A DNA stretch of 64,000 bases from Tupaia tana (GCA_026018925.1 JAKSZU010000002.1:152766495-152830494); one strand, 5' to 3'. Positions 10,440-22,628 are shown, counted from the first letter of the stretch. Program-made: numbers and translations. Notes: generated by a model not told the origin, from the letters alone.

Positions 10440-12260
10440 GACGCTCTCGCCCCCCTCTGCCTTGGCTTTCCTCCTGCAGCCTCCACCACCGCCTCCTGGG
10501 AAATCGGATCTCTTTGTCGGTATAGTGTTTAAAATATTTGAGCCTCACAAACTTTCCCAGTTCTTGTCCACCCTCTTCTCTCGCCGCGTTCCAACGCCCC
10601 GCAGCACTCCGGGCTCCAGCTGAGCCTGGACCGCGCTGAGCCGGCATCTGGAGCCCTGCCCGCGCCGGGGATGGGCTCGCAGCCCGGGGACGCGCGGACT
10701 GGGCGCTCCGGAGCCGGGGGAAGTTCCCGGAGTGGGGCGTCAGGACGCCCGGGGCTTCCCCCTTCTCTCTAGGGAACTTGTAGCTGTTAGACTAGGTCCA
10801 GAGTTTTCTGGCCCACCCGGGCGGACCGGCCCGCCAGGAACGCGCACGAGGAGCCTTTTGTCCGGCTAACCTGGGCGTCAGGGCTGTGGGCTGGGGGACG
10901 CCGGCGTTGGGCTCGCCACTGGCTTCGGGAGGTTCTGGAAGCCAGCGAGCTCTGCACAGAGAGGAAGCGTTTCCATTTTCCCGGGGCTAAAGTGTCGATT
11001 GAAGCAGAGGAAGTATCAACAGATTACGATCTAACCGCATTCCTTTGAGCCCTTTCGAAAGATTTTATACCACCAAGCCATTGCGGACCGCTCTGCGCAC
11101 TCAAAGGCCGACTGAGGAATTCCCTCAAGGCTCTAAGAAAATGGAAGGGCTGCTTGGGGATCTTTTTCATTGGACCTCGACTACTAATTTATTTATTTAT
11201 TTGGAGCTAAGCTAATGTTTTCTCTTTCTTAGCAGGGAACATTCCCTATTAACTCCTTACACAAGCGCCCGTGTGTTGGCCGTAACTAACCTCGGCATTA
11301 GAACAAGTCCCACACTGTTCCTCGGCGGGCTGCGAGGTCATCTTGGGCGCTTGCTCGTCTTCTCGCTCGGGGTTGGCTTTTCGAGGACCGGGGCTGGTTT
11401 GGCTCCGAACTCAGCGTCGCTACCCTAGACGCGCGGGCGCTGAGTCGGGCCGCCGGGGAAAGTCTTCTCGAGTTTCCGCGCCGGGAAACGAGCGCCGGCG
11501 CTGGCGGGCGTGGCCGCGGGCGGAGGGATATCCTTCGCGGGGCGCGTGAGGCGCCGGGGTCGAGCTGCGCGCTCGAGCGGCGCGCCGCGAGGTCGGAGTG
11601 AGGCGTGCGGGCAGCTCGGGCAGCCGCGGACACCATGTGGACGGGCGAGCCCGGGGACGTTCCCGACAGACCCGACCCCGACGCGGGGGCGCGCTGAGGC
11701 GGCCTGGTGCGCACCCCGAGGACGCCGTCACAGTTCGGGACAACTTTGCTGTAAGTTTGATAGAAATGAAGTTCCGGCTTGCGGGGGAGAGGCGAGGGGC
11801 GCAGCGCACGGCTAGTGCCGGAGGGGCGTGCAACTTGCTGCTTCGTGGTTGCGGCTCAGCTGCGGTTCTCGCCGGGGCAGCCTGTCTCCGTGCGGTACAC
11901 CTCCTGGTATGCCTGCAAGTCGGATGGAGGAAAGAGCCCTGCTGGAAAGTCCTGAATCTTTCCCACTTGGAAAGTTCAGTCCCGGTCCGGCATTGGCGCG
12001 GCTGGGGGAGGAGGCGGAGGGGCCGGGAGGGGGGTCATTGGCGACGTGAACGGAATGGTGATTACGGTGCAGGGAGCTGCCGCGAGCCGGCAGTAGGCTG
12101 CGGCCCGAGCCCTGGCCGCGCGGGTCTGTCCTGGAGCCATTGCTGGAAATCAAAGCTGCGGCTGCGGCGCGGGGGACAGGGCGGCCGCGAGCTGAGAACT
12201 TCCGCTGGCCAGGAGCTTGGGAACCCAGCGCGCTCCACTGTCTCCCTCCGGTCAAACTCC
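10440..12260. promoter_or_regulatory. Second CpG-rich block inside intron 1
   Basis: CpG density is high at about 10440-10960 and very high at 11290-12260, with many CGCG, GCGC and GGGCGG-like words. Long frames run through it on both strands, but they overlap each other and show no coding signature. A donor-like CT|GTAAGT lies at 11751-11756 at the end of the densest part. This may be an alternative FAT1 promoter with its own first exon, or an intronic enhancer. Confidence 0.55.
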
Positions 12261-13163
12261 TGCCCGCTGGTGACTTACTACTGATCTCTCTTCCAGCTTA
12301 AACCTCTCCGTTTATGCACTAAGCACGGTGTAGAGGAGGCGAAAGGAAGGCCGGTAGCCAACAGATGGGATCTTTGAAATGGAGTCGCAGAGTTCTCGGA
12401 GATGTTGGAAGGAGTGCTGCCTTGAGGTTTAAACGCCACGGGTTGGATGTAGATGCAGTAGTGGATGGATAGGGAGCTAGCAGCCTTTGCATGTATGTGG
12501 TCTGCCGGCGGGTTTCTGTATTCTTTGGAAGAGAAACTTGTACGATCTTTTTTAGAAAGAGAATCTGGTTCTTCGGTGCTTTCTCCCCGCCTTCTTCTCA
12601 AAGTGCTTTCTTTTAGGAAACTTTTCTGGTGTCTCTTTTAGATTTTTCCTCTTGTTCCTATCGATGTGAATTGTAGCGCTTTTGAGACAAGGACGCAATT
12701 GTATGTATTAAGGAAAGTAAACTCATAAATATTTTCTATGCAGTTTTTTTTTCTTTGCATGCCTCTGAACTCTGGTTTCATTAAGTGGCTTTTGTTAAGC
12801 AACTCCCTGGTGCATGGTGATTTTTTTCCCCTCGATATTTACAGTGACTGTTAAAATGGGAAGAGGTTTAAAAGGCACATGATCTTCAGTTATTAATCTT
12901 TCTCAAGCAGATTCTTAATGCTTCCTTTATCTAGATACAGGTTGCAGTAGTTTAAGAGGTTATCTGAGCGATAAAACTAGGTAATGATTTTTTTTTTCTC
13001 ACATTACTCCTAAAAAGTTTAGGTTAACTTATCCACAACATCCAGTTGTTGCAGTACTCATGAAAAGGTGTTACTCCAGTTATATAAGTTAATTCTAATA
13101 TTTGGCTTGGTATTTATGTCTTAGAAGGAAAGCTCTGATTCCACAATTAGAATTGCAGTATTA

Positions 13164-13441
13164 TCCGGACCAGCAGTTGGCGTAATGGCTATGTTGCTGG
13201 ACTCCTATGTAGTCAACTGTGGTTTGAGTCCCGGACCCGGTGACTTAAACTCACGCCGGGCACTTGTGCGTGCATGCCCAAGATCTCCAGAGGAGAATGG
13301 AAGAGAAGGGATTGCGGCCTGGCCATCCCCCCCGGGGGGGGGGGGGGGGGGGGGATTTCTCACTTTTAGTCTTTCTCTCTCTTTCTTTTTCTGGCAAGTG
13401 CATGTGCCCTATAGCAAATCCCCCCTCCCCCCAAAAAAAGA
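13164..13441 (+). mobile_element. tRNA-derived SINE, family L, with expanded C/G palindrome
   Basis: TSD AGAATTGCAGTATTA at 13149-13163 and 13442-13456 is exact. A box TTGGCGTAATGG and near-intact B box GGTTTGAGTCCC. The usual C6-T-G6 palindrome has become 7 C (13327-13333) followed by 21 G (13334-13354). Confidence 0.92.
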
Positions 13442-14398
13442 AGAATTGCAGTATTAGCTCTCTTTTGTGTTTCTGTTTAAGACATTCATTACAGAATTTA
13501 AAAACAATTGCTGCTGCTCTAAGTTATGGCAAACATGGCATTTAACAAGATCAGTGGACAGTTTGATTTGAGTAGTTTGCACTTGTGTGTACATTTCTTG
13601 GAAAATGAAGATCTATTAAATGTAGAGCCAAATTCTTGGTCACTCTGAAGGGAAGTGAGGTTGTTTGAGAACTAAGTAAAATCATTGTTGCCATCTGTAT
13701 ATTCATTAGTATCTTTTGATTCGTCACTGGAAATATCCCTTTGGGTTACTTAATTATGTTAGTAGATCATTTAAATTCAGGTTATGGACAGGTGCCAGAA
13801 GAAAAATCTTTTAAAATTATGTGCTAACCAATACTGTTGTCATTCTCCGGCTCCCTGCCTTTCTGGTGGTCTTCAACACGAACTCTTGACCCACTTGGAA
13901 GCAGTCATTTCTTTGAATGGTAGAGGTGGAAGGGATCTCCGAGATTATTTGTTTTAACTATTATCAAGTCTACCACCACCTGTTTTCCACCCAAGTTTGG
14001 TGGATTTTACATGAATCAGTAAACCGAATCAAATTAGTATATTACAGTTACATTAAGTGCTGTCTCAGTGGCCTAATTTGTGGCTTAAAAGACCTGATTT
14101 AATTGGGAACCATAAGGCTAGGTGTGCTGTTTAATCTTTATGAGTAGGAATTTGTAGTCGGGAAATGTTCTTTTGACTAAATTATATAGATAATGAAGCC
14201 AAACGCTATCTTTTGGCCTGGCTTAATTGTTCAGTTTGCGAGTGTTAGTTATTCCTTAGATACTGAAAGGGTGTTTTTTTAAAATGAGTAGTATTCATTT
14301 AGGATCCAAAGTTGCCATCTTCTCATATTTGAGATGGATTTTTTATTTCAATAAACCTCAAGTCAGATGAGTACTCTGTATATTTCACAGTTTCCTGT

Positions 14399-14646
14399 TT
14401 TTTTTTTTTTTTTTTGGAGAGGTTTTTGGCTATAGGGCGCGTGCGCTCGCCAGACAGACAGAGAGAGACATAGAGACAGAAAGCGAGAAATCACCCCCCG
14501 GGGGGATGGTCACGCCGCAATCCCTTCTCCTCCATTCTCCTCTCGGGATCTTGGGCACGCACGCACACGCGCCCGCGTGACCCCCAAACCGCGGTCGACC
14601 ACGTGGGAGTCCAGCGACATAGCCATTACGCTAACTGCTGGGTCCC
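14399..14646 (-). mobile_element. tRNA-derived SINE, family L, with internal deletion
   Basis: T-run, GGCTATAGGGCGCG, GA stretch, CACCCCCCGGGGGGATGG. About 30 bp between the GCGTGA word and the B-box complement are missing, removing part of the tRNA head junction. Similar flanks CAGTTTCCTGTTTT and CAGTTTTCTGTTTT suggest the TSD. CpG-rich, hence young. Confidence 0.88.
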
Positions 14647-15095
14647 CAGTTTTCTGTTTTTTTTTTAAATCCTCCTCTTTCTCTAAATTGTAGAATTAAC
14701 TATATTACTGCACCTCTTCCTTAATCCCAAGAGTTCACTATAAATGTGGCATTAGGTCTGTACTGTAAGGTCTTTATTAAGCCATTCTGGAAATCAGTCA
14801 TTTACTTCATCTCTACCCTTCATAAACGTAGAGCCTCCTGGTGAAGGTGCACAGTACAGATGCTGAACTGGCATTACCCATGGCCACTTTGGAAGCATTG
14901 CAGGGTGGGTGGTAACTTCTTTTTGGGCAGCTGGGAATTGGAGCCGTCTGCAGAACAGCCATCTGCAGTGTTATTACTGGCCTGGTGGCTGCATCTGGGT
15001 TTTTTCGTTAACTTGAGAAGGATGGATGTTCTTCTGTGTTATACCTTCCTTCCACTCTCCTTTTTAGGCCTGTCTTCTGCTCTCCTTTCCATCCT

Positions 15096-15344
15096 TTTTT
15101 TTTGGAGAGATTTTTGCTATAGGGCGCGTGCTTTCACCAGACAACAGAGAGACAGAAAGCGAGAAATCACCCCCCAGAGGGGATGGCCATGGCACAGTCC
15201 TTTCTCCTCCATTCTCCTCTTGGGATCTTGGGCACGCACGCACACGCGTCCTGCGTGAGTTTTAAGCCACCGGGTCTGGGACTCAAACCGCGGTCGACTA
15301 CGTGGGAGTCCAGCGACATAGCCATTACACTAACTGCTGGTCCC
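15096..15344 (-). mobile_element. tRNA-derived SINE, family L, with TSD
   Basis: TSD TCTCCTTTCCATCCT at 15081-15095 and TCTCCTTTCCATTCT at 15345-15359. B-box complement GGGACTCAAACC. Contains TTTTTGCTATAG (AG 15121-15122) and, 132 nt further on, GTGAGT at 15255-15260, in sense orientation relative to FAT1. Confidence 0.9.
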
Positions 15345-15862
15345 TCTCCTTTCCATTCTCGACCCCTCATCCATCTGTCCATTCAGCAGTCCAGCAGTTG
15401 GAATCTCGTCTGTGCCCGCACGGTGTAGAGAGGTGAACAGTTCGTGTTTCCTGTCCTCAGGCTCACAGTCCAGTGGTGGAGAGGGTCAAGCTCACAGTCC
15501 GTCGTCGTCCCGTGCCATCAGAGATCCATTAGGCTCAGGATAGCCAGTTACAGCACCTCGGGGAGCTGGGGAATTTGTGCCTCATTGACTCAGGATAGGC
15601 TGAGTATTAAGGAAATAGTGAATCGGGAAGGAATCATTGGAAGAGAGGAATGATAGGTGTAATGCAAGTCGTTGAAGGCCTAGAGTGGCTTGCCTGTGAT
15701 CTGACCAGTGGAGAGGAAAGAGCAGGAGACCTAAGCATACCACGTTACTTAGGGAAAGGGTTGGCTGGTTTACTGTCAATGCTGCTTTAATCCTGTTCTC
15801 ACTTGACTGATGTCGTTGTGTAAGTAGAACACGGAAAATCTATGACTGTGACTTGGCTCTTT

Positions 15863-16126
15863 TTTTTTGGGGGGGGGAGAGGTTTTTGCTATAGGGCGCG
15901 TGCGCTCGCCAGACAGACAGAGAGAGACAGAGAGACAAAAAGCGAGAAATCACCCGCCAGGGGGGATGGTCACGCCGCAATTCCTTCTCCTCCATTCTCC
16001 TCTCGGGATCTTGGGCACGCACACACACGCACCCGGCGTGAGTTTAAGCCGCTGGGTCCGGGACTCGAACCATGGTCGACTACGTGGGAGTCCAGCGACA
16101 TAGCCATTACGCTAACTGCTGGTCCC
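15863..16126 (-). mobile_element. tRNA-derived SINE, family L, with TSD
   Basis: TSD TGTGACTTGGCTCTTT at 15847-15862 and TGTGACTTTGCTCTTT at 16127-16142, one mismatch. A G-run follows the tail. Acceptor-like AG at 15893-15894 and GTGAGT at 16038-16043, 143 nt apart. Confidence 0.92.
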
Positions 16127-16509
16127 TGTGACTTTGCTCTTTATGGGGATTTTTATGGGGCAAGGGCTAAGGAAAGAGGAAAAGAAGGAAATATTGAAAA
16201 TCAAGATGAAAATAACTAAACTGTATCAAAGGGATGGGGGGCAGGGAAGAAATAAAAATGCTGGCATTGTCTTTCAGAAGAGAAGGTGTATTACCTTAGC
16301 TTAGAGCCCAACCACCAGGCGGAATCATTGGCAGACAGCCTGGTGTTCAGCCTATGAATATCTATGGGAAGTATACCTTTGTGGTTTGAAATAGGAAGTA
16401 ATGTTAGGACATTAGCTTAGGAAAATAGGTAGACATCAGCTTATCAAAGGTCTTTAATTAAAAGCTAAGAATTAACTCCCAGTACGCTAAGGGGGAATAC
16501 TGAATTCTT

Positions 16510-16765
16510 TTCATTATTATTTTTATATATTTTTTTTGTCATTGGACATGGGACCTTGACAACAGAGAGAGACACAGAGAGAAGGAAAGTGAGAAATTAC
16601 CCCCCCAGGGGGAATGGCCACACTGCAGTCCCTTCTTTATTCTCCTCTTGGGATTTTGGGCACGCACGCACACTTGCCCGATGTGATTCTCAGGCTGCTG
16701 ATCCGGGACTCAGCTGTGGAGTTGGCCATGTAGGATCCAGCCTCTTAGTCTCCACACCACCTGCT
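16510..16765 (-). mobile_element. tRNA-derived SINE, old copy
   Basis: AT-rich tail with a decayed end (CATTGGACATGGGACC in place of GCTATAGGGCG), GA stretch, ACCCCCCCAGGGGGAATGG, B-box complement decayed to GGGACTCAGC, end CACCTGCTGAC. Confidence 0.78.
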
Positions 16766-16816
16766 GACTTAAGATAACTTTTTAGAATGGGGATTTGCAG
16801 GTAGAAATTCTGAATT

Positions 16817-16836
16817 TGTGTGTGTGTGTGTGAGTG
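16817..16836 (+). repeat. (TG)n microsatellite
   Basis: Uninterrupted TG dinucleotides followed by an AGTGGGAG sequence. Confidence 0.8.
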
Positions 16837-17465
16837 GGAGTATGTGTAAAATGCATGTTCGGGAGGGTAGGAGATTGTAAAAGTTTTAGTTCAATCTTTT
16901 GATTTCTCAAAGAAATGGCCTCTAAAAGATAGAGTAACTTTCTTGAATCCAGGTTGATCCTTGACAAGGCTTGGGTAGATCCCAGGTTAAATGCCTCCCA
17001 GCCCCTTCCTTTCTGATTCTTAGGATGAGAGTTGATTTGGGAATTGGCAGAATTCTTCACGAAAATGGCAGTGAGGCAAGGGCGAAGAGGCCACGGAACT
17101 TAGGTCTGACGGTGTTTAGGAGGAGTGTTCTGAGCACTGGCGGCAGTTAGGGCTGGAGTTCAGGGCTCGGCAGTGGTCTTTCGTGGTTTAGGCAGAGTGG
17201 ATGAGATCTTTGAGGGTAGCAGTATGTGCAAGCACTGAACAGTTGGAAGACAGAAGGTTGAAATGCCAAGCTTTAAGGTGAAACAGCCAGTGTAGAATAT
17301 AAATGAGCACTGAAGGGAACCAGGACGTTTGTTTTAGGCAGTGTGTGACAGTATATAAAGGACAGGAGGGTATCGGAGAGCACTGGGGAGTTTCACATGG
17401 GACTTTTAAGTCAGGGAGGGTGAGCACTGGAAAAGGTGACCTTTTTTCTTTTCTCTTCGCTCCTC

Positions 17466-17671
17466 TTTTTTTTTTAAAGAGACAGAAACTGAGAAATCAC
17501 TCCTGGGGGGATGGCCATACTACAGTCCCTTCTCTTCTATTCTCCTGTTGGGATTTTGGGCATGCACTCACATGCACCTAGCCTGAGTTTCAAATTCCGT
17601 TCCGGAACTGAACCACAGTTGACTAAATGGGAGTTCAGCAACGTAACCATTACGCCATCTGCCAGTACCAA
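17466..17671 (-). mobile_element. tRNA-derived SINE, family L, lacking the CTATAG end
   Basis: The T-run joins directly to AAAGAGACAGAAACTGAG, so the GCTATAGGGCG segment is gone. The rest runs to GCCATCTGCCAGTACC. Confidence 0.8.
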
Positions 17672-17910
17672 TTATTTTCTTTTAATTGCCAGACAACATG
17701 CTTGCTTACCAGAGGTGGGGAAGCAGGCCTAGTGGGGGTGGTCACACTTTGATTCCTTTCTTCATTTCTCTGTCCTAATCAGGATTTGGGGTGGGCACAC
17801 ACACATGCGTCTGGGTTGCTTTAAAGCCTTTGGGATGGTTATGGAACCGTGGTCAGCCTTGTGGGGTCTGACTTCTCGTGCTCCATGTTGAACTGCTGTG
17901 CTGGTCAGCC
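17672..17910 (-). mobile_element. tRNA-derived SINE, highly diverged
   Basis: Immediately follows the previous SINE in the same orientation. Recognisable by GCCAGACAACATGCTTGC, GGGGGTGGTCACAC, GGGATGGTTATGGAACCGTGG and the end GCTGGTCAGCCC. Confidence 0.6.
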
Positions 17911-18044
17911 CAGAAAAGGCCATTTGATGTGACATTAGCTTATGATGCCAGAAGCTGTTTCTGCTGCCAGGATGGATCTGTCCAGAGCCATTGAGGGTAG
18001 AAATAATGTTTTTAGAGAAGTGGAAGTCTAGAAATGACTTCTTT

Positions 18045-18125
18045 CTTTCATTCTTTTTTTTTTTTTCTTTTTCTTCTTTTCATCCTTCCTCACTCCTCTC
18101 CTCTCTGCTCCCCTCCTTCCCAGGA
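18045..18125 (+). repeat. Pyrimidine-rich tract
   Basis: Almost pure C/T over 75 bp, with TTCTTT and CTCCTCTC words. Nothing else is seen here. Confidence 0.75.
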
Positions 18126-18202
18126 TAAGAAAGAAAGAAATAGGGCATGTGTTTAAAGGAAGGGAAGATTTAAATGAAGCTTATTTTTAAATAGGGAAGA
18201 AC

Positions 18203-18250
18203 CTGTGTGTGTGTGTGCGTGTGTGTGCGTGTGCGTGTGTGTGTGTGTGT
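18203..18250 (+). repeat. (GT)n / (GC-GT) microsatellite
   Basis: Alternating GT with four GCGT interruptions; able to adopt Z-DNA in principle. Likely length-polymorphic. Confidence 0.9.
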
Positions 18251-19210
18251 TGTGTCTCTTTAGACTTAGAAGAGACACCAGTAATGGAGGGTTTTTTGAA
18301 GATGTCAGAGTTCAAGAGATAATTAAAGGAGAGGCCAGAGAAGGCAGGATGTGATGTTGTCAGGGCTGTCTTCATTTGCAGCTAGGGTGGATCTCATCTC
18401 TTCAGGTGTGAGGAAAAGAGAGACTAGGTGAAAAGGATATTTTAGGAAGATGAGGGACTTTCTACCTGCTAACTTCCGTTTCCTCACCATACCTTCCTGA
18501 GCCGTGGTTTGATGAAATGCCTGTGTGTACCTAAATACCCAGGGAACATAACTCAACCCATCATAAGGCCTTACTAATTTGGGGATGGAGGAAGTGGCCA
18601 GTGTTAATTACTGGCTGCCCTGCAAAAGCATTATTTATGTTCTCTCTGTTCGCAGGCAACAGTACAGTAGGTGAGATAATCTTTAATCACACGAGGTAAA
18701 TAGTCTGCTTACTGAGCTCTGTAGGCGAAGTCTGTGGGTAAGTAATGGTGGTCGTGGTTCTGCAGAGGAAGGAGAGAGGAAGGCAGCACAGGGATGCCTC
18801 GCCCAGCCTAGCAGAAATGTCCACGCAGCTCTGGTTTTCCCGTCTTGTGTTCATGTCCCAGGGACGTAGAACAGTCAGAAACAGTCGTCTCCGTGATGCC
18901 CAGACACGCTGTGTAGGATCATGTGGCAGGTAGATTAGTAGATTTTATATAGAGGCTATTAAAGATGGAGAATGTCTGCTTAACTTTCTCGAAGAGCTGA
19001 AAACTCAAGGAGTTATTTGTATTGATTAAGTCATGTAAGTGCTGAACTCTTAAGTTCTGAGAAAGTCAGACATTTGTAATCCCGCACTGTCAATATCCAC
19101 AGTTTCAAGATCATTCTCAGAGTTATGTGGGAATCGGTTGGCTATACAATGGCAGCATTTAAGTCTTGCTGGAGTTACCGTATTTATTCCATCTCCAATC
19201 AAAACTTATA

Positions 19211-19399
19211 ATATATCAGCCCTGCTGCTGTGGCACAGGCTGCTAAGACAGTATTCTGCAGGCTAGGACCACTTAGGAAGCGTAGGTTCGATTCCTGATC
19301 CAACCGAAAGGCTGAGGACCATGACGTGTCCCTGTTTCCTAGCGACTCTGGAAGTTGAGGTAGGAGGATTGTGACGGGTGTCCCTGTCTTAATAGCAAC
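19211..19399 (+). mobile_element. Composite tRNA-7SL SINE (copy 1)
   Basis: A tRNA-like head (CTGCTGTGGCACAGGCTG; perfect B box GGTTCGATTCC at 19285-19295) is followed at 19321-19365 by a segment alignable with the Alu domain of 7SL RNA: GACGTGTCCCTGTTTCCTAG, then CGACTCTGGAAGTTGAGG, then TAGGAGGATTG. Flanks AAAACTTATA and AAAACTTAAC may be the TSD. A second copy lies at 35582-35757. Composite tRNA/7SL SINEs of this type are reported from tree shrews. Confidence 0.75.
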
Positions 19400-19449
19400 A
19401 AAAACTTAACAACATAGAAATTAAATAGTTATCAAAAGTAAGTATTGGA

Positions 19450-19643
19450 GGGGCCAGCAGGTGGTGTAGTGGTTAAGGGTGCTGGACTCCCACATGGCTG
19501 ACTGTGTTTGAGTCCTGGTCCAGGGGCATGCTTTCCTACACACTCTCTCCCCCTTTCCCTCTCCCTCCCTCCCTCCCTCTCCTTTACTCTGTCCCTCTCT
19601 GGTCAAATAAAAATAAATAAAGTAATTCTAAAAAAAAAAAAAA
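19450..19643 (+). mobile_element. tRNA-derived SINE, family S
   Basis: GGGGCCAGCAGGTGGTGTAGTGG head, B box GTTTGAGTCC, then directly CATGCTTTCC and a long CCCT-rich pyrimidine stretch, GGTCAAATAAAAATAAATAAAG and an A-run. A good reference for the short form. Flanks AAAAGTAAGTATTGGA and AAAAGTAATGGATA are probably the TSD. Confidence 0.85.
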
Positions 19644-21034
19644 GTAATGGATATGTAACAAATGTTCAGTTTCTAGATTCATGGCTTTCCCTTATTTATA
19701 CTGAAAATAGTTTTAAGAATAGGTTTATGGGAATTAGTATGTACCTGGAAAATAAATAGGATCTACTCATTATTTTTTCAGTGTAAGGATGAAATCTCTT
19801 AAAGCTACTATCTGGCTATTATAATTTATTAGAAAAATGAAAGTTTTTTTTTCTTTTTTGTTGAAAATGTTATCTGGAAACTGAATTAATTAAAGCTGAG
19901 TAACGAGCAGGCTTTCTTAGTAAGATATAGTAATTTGGGGGGCTCCTATAAATGATTTTAGAAATCATTAAACATTTTATTTAATATACAGTATTTTTTT
20001 TTTAAAAAGGAGTTCTTTGCATTTCACAGTCTGCTTTTTGACAACTTCATGACATTGCTTTGAAAATAGTTATCCTCCTCGCTATTTAGAGCTCTTTAAA
20101 AAATGCTTTAAAAATGTAACACTAAACTGAACATTAAAGAGCTAAATTTCCATGACAAGTTAAATTCTAGTTACGCTTTCACTCATGTTGATGCAAAATG
20201 GGAGTGGGGGAAGAGGACAGAGAGGTAGAACACAAAGTTATTTAATATTTTTGTATATTTTTATTGTAATATGTAGGGTGAAAAATTTCGTAATGTTTCC
20301 CTGTTGCATAGAGGGCTAAAATGACTCCTAGTGCATGGAAGGATGTCATCTCTCAATAATAAATGCACAGCATATAGCAGAATTTTTATATTGTGTCGTA
20401 CCAAATGTCTTGCCTCTGAAGCATGCAACGTTTTTTTAAAATCTAAGCTTTAGATCTGAATACCTGAGTATATGCAGTTAACGCTCTCAGCACAGAGGCT
20501 GCGTTCTCTTTTGTGAAGTATGTACAGTCACAGTAATTGATGGGGACATTTTACATGAAGGTCTCCTTAATGAAGAAATACGAGGGTATTAATATCTGAT
20601 TTTTACTGGAAGAGGTATTTTTCTCCTGATCTTAGGGATTTTTGGAGATCTATACTAAAGATAGTTAAGCTTTAGACCCAGAGCTCTTTTCCCTAAAAAG
20701 AGAACTAACTAAACCCTCCTTGTTTTTGCTTTGGAAAAATGCATTTTAGCAATGCTGAATTACTGTGAGGTCAAGTAGTGTGATCACCTTCTAAATATCA
20801 AAGCGTTGCCCGTGGCTGAAATGGTCTTTGGAGCCTAATTTTCATAAGCGTGAAGTCTACAGTATCCTGCTTTTTTATATAGGTGAAATGGCGTTAGTGT
20901 CTTTTTCTCCTTTCAGCTTTACTGTTTGTTTTGCGTAGAGTAACAGCTATAGTTTTTGGTCAGGGCATTTTATAGTGGAACTTGAATTCATGGTTCTTGG
21001 TTACGTTCCTGTAGGGTTAAGGTGATCTCCCCCA

Positions 21035-21262
21035 GGGACTCACAGATGGCTGCTGGACTCCCTAGTAGTCAACCGCAGTTCAAGTCCCAGACCTGGTGGC
21101 CTAAAACTCACGCCAGGCACGTGTGCATGCATGCCTAAGGTCCGGAGATGGGAATGGCGAAGAAGGGATTGTGGCCTGGCTGTCCCCACTGGGGGGTGAT
21201 TTTTTTCTCTCTCTGGTGAGCATGCTTGCCCTGTAGCAAACATCTCTCTTTAAAAATAAAGA
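21035..21262 (+). mobile_element. tRNA-derived SINE, family L, A-box deleted
   Basis: GGGACTCACAGATGGCTGCTGGACTCC lacks the GTAATGGCTATG segment, so the internal pol III promoter is broken. B box AGTTCAAGTCC. Ends CAAACATCTCTCTTTAAAAATAAAG. Confidence 0.82.
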
Positions 21263-21784
21263 TAACTCTGATACCGCAGATAAGGAAACCAGGTCAATAT
21301 CAACATCCATGAATTATGTTGATTATCTCTCTTGATGGGCCGTTCTCAAAATAGTCCTTTACCCCTCTGATCTTCCTCCCCTCCAAAAACACAACCCTCG
21401 TCTAAGCATGAGAAAAACATCAGATAAATCCATTCGAGGCACATTTTGTCTGAGGGATGTTCTATAATACAACATACTTTTAAAAATGTTCAGGTCATTA
21501 AAAACAAGGAAAAGCTGAGATCCACACAATCCCTGGGAGTCCAAGGAGACGTGGAAACTAAATGTAAGGTGTTATTTTGAACAATGGGATCCTGGGACAA
21601 ATAAATGCCATTAGGTAAAAATGTAAAGGAATGTGAATCAAGTATGGCTTTTGGTCAATAATGTATCAATATTGGCTCATTAGTTGTGACAGATATGCAG
21701 TACAAATGTGAGGTGTTTACAGTGGGGGAACTGTTTTTGCAACTTTCTGTAAATCTAAAACTATTTTTCTAAAGTCTTGCTATA

Positions 21785-22260
21785 GATATTTATACTGTGG
21801 AGGGGGGGAGGGAGAGAGAGAGAAAAAGTGAGAAATCGCTTCCCAGAGGGGATGGCCATCTGCAGTCTCTTCTTCACCAGTCTTCTCTCGGGATCTTGAA
21901 CATACACACATGTGCCTGGTGTTTTTCCTTATATTTTATGTTTCAAGGGGTTTTGGCTATAGGGCACATGTGTTCGGAGAGTCAGAGAGACAGAAAGCGA
22001 GAAATTATTCCCCAGGTGGGACGGCCCCTCTGCAGTCCCTTCTCCTCCACTTTCTGCACACACACATGCCCACCATGAGTTTTAGGCTGCTGAGATGCAG
22101 GACTCGAACCGTATCCTGTGTGGGTGTTCAGTGACTAACCATTATGCTATCTGCTGATCCCGAGCCTGGTGTGTTTTTCAAGCTGCCTTATCCGGGAAGT
22201 GGACTGAGCAGTTGTCCGTGTGGGATCCAGAGTGGTAACCTCTATGCTTTGTGCTGTCCT
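21785..22260 (-). mobile_element. Old tRNA-derived SINE interrupted by a younger one
   Basis: Left piece 21785-21924 (tail end, GA stretch, GGGATCTTGAACATACAC) and right piece about 22161-22260 (tRNA head, GATCC-rich end). The inner SINE sits at the CCTGGTGT|GTTTTT junction; repeated flanks CCTGGTGTTTTT and CCTGGTGTGTTTTT mark the target duplication. Confidence 0.8.
21925..22160 (-). mobile_element. tRNA-derived SINE nested in the previous one
   Basis: GGGGTTTTGGCTATAGGGCACATG start, GA stretch, B-box complement GGACTCGAACC intact, end GCTATCTGCTGATCCC. It has lost its A-tail; only TTATATTTTATG remains. Confidence 0.82.
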
Positions 22261-22391
22261 AAAACTATTGTTAAGTAAAGTTTAATTAAACAGCAAAAAC
22301 AAAAACTTCCTTTCTGATCTGGTCTCTCCCTGATCCTTGCTAACCTTTTATTGTGCCTCTCCCCCACTGTGTCCAGCCACTGCGGTCTCAC

Positions 22392-22628
22392 CAGTGTTTC
22401 TCTGACCTAGTACTTTTCTACTGGGGTCGGGAGGGGGGTGATTCTGAGCCCTGGAGAATGTTCAGCAATGTCTGGCGACATTTTTTGTTGTCACAACTGG
22501 GGAAGGGTGAGTAGATGCTACGAACTTTAATGGGTAGAGACCAGGAACAATATTAAACCTCTAGCATCCCAAAGAATCTAAGACTCACCTACCCAAATGT
22601 CAGCAGTGCTACGGTTGGGAAGCCCCTG
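22392..22628 (+). mobile_element. MER20 (hAT-Charlie DNA transposon)
   Basis: Carries the MER20 landmarks CAGTGTTTCTC at the left, GAATGTTCAGCAATGTCTGG, TTTTTTGTTGTCACAACTGG, GGGTAGAGACCAGG and AAATGTCAGCAGTGCTACGG, ending TTGGGAAGCCCCTG. Full length for the family (about 220 bp). Non-autonomous; no coding capacity. Confidence 0.85.

Noticed and set aside
11598..12284. Plus-strand frame of 228 codons
   Set aside because: Also in a CpG-dense block with overlapping frames on both strands; no domain seen.
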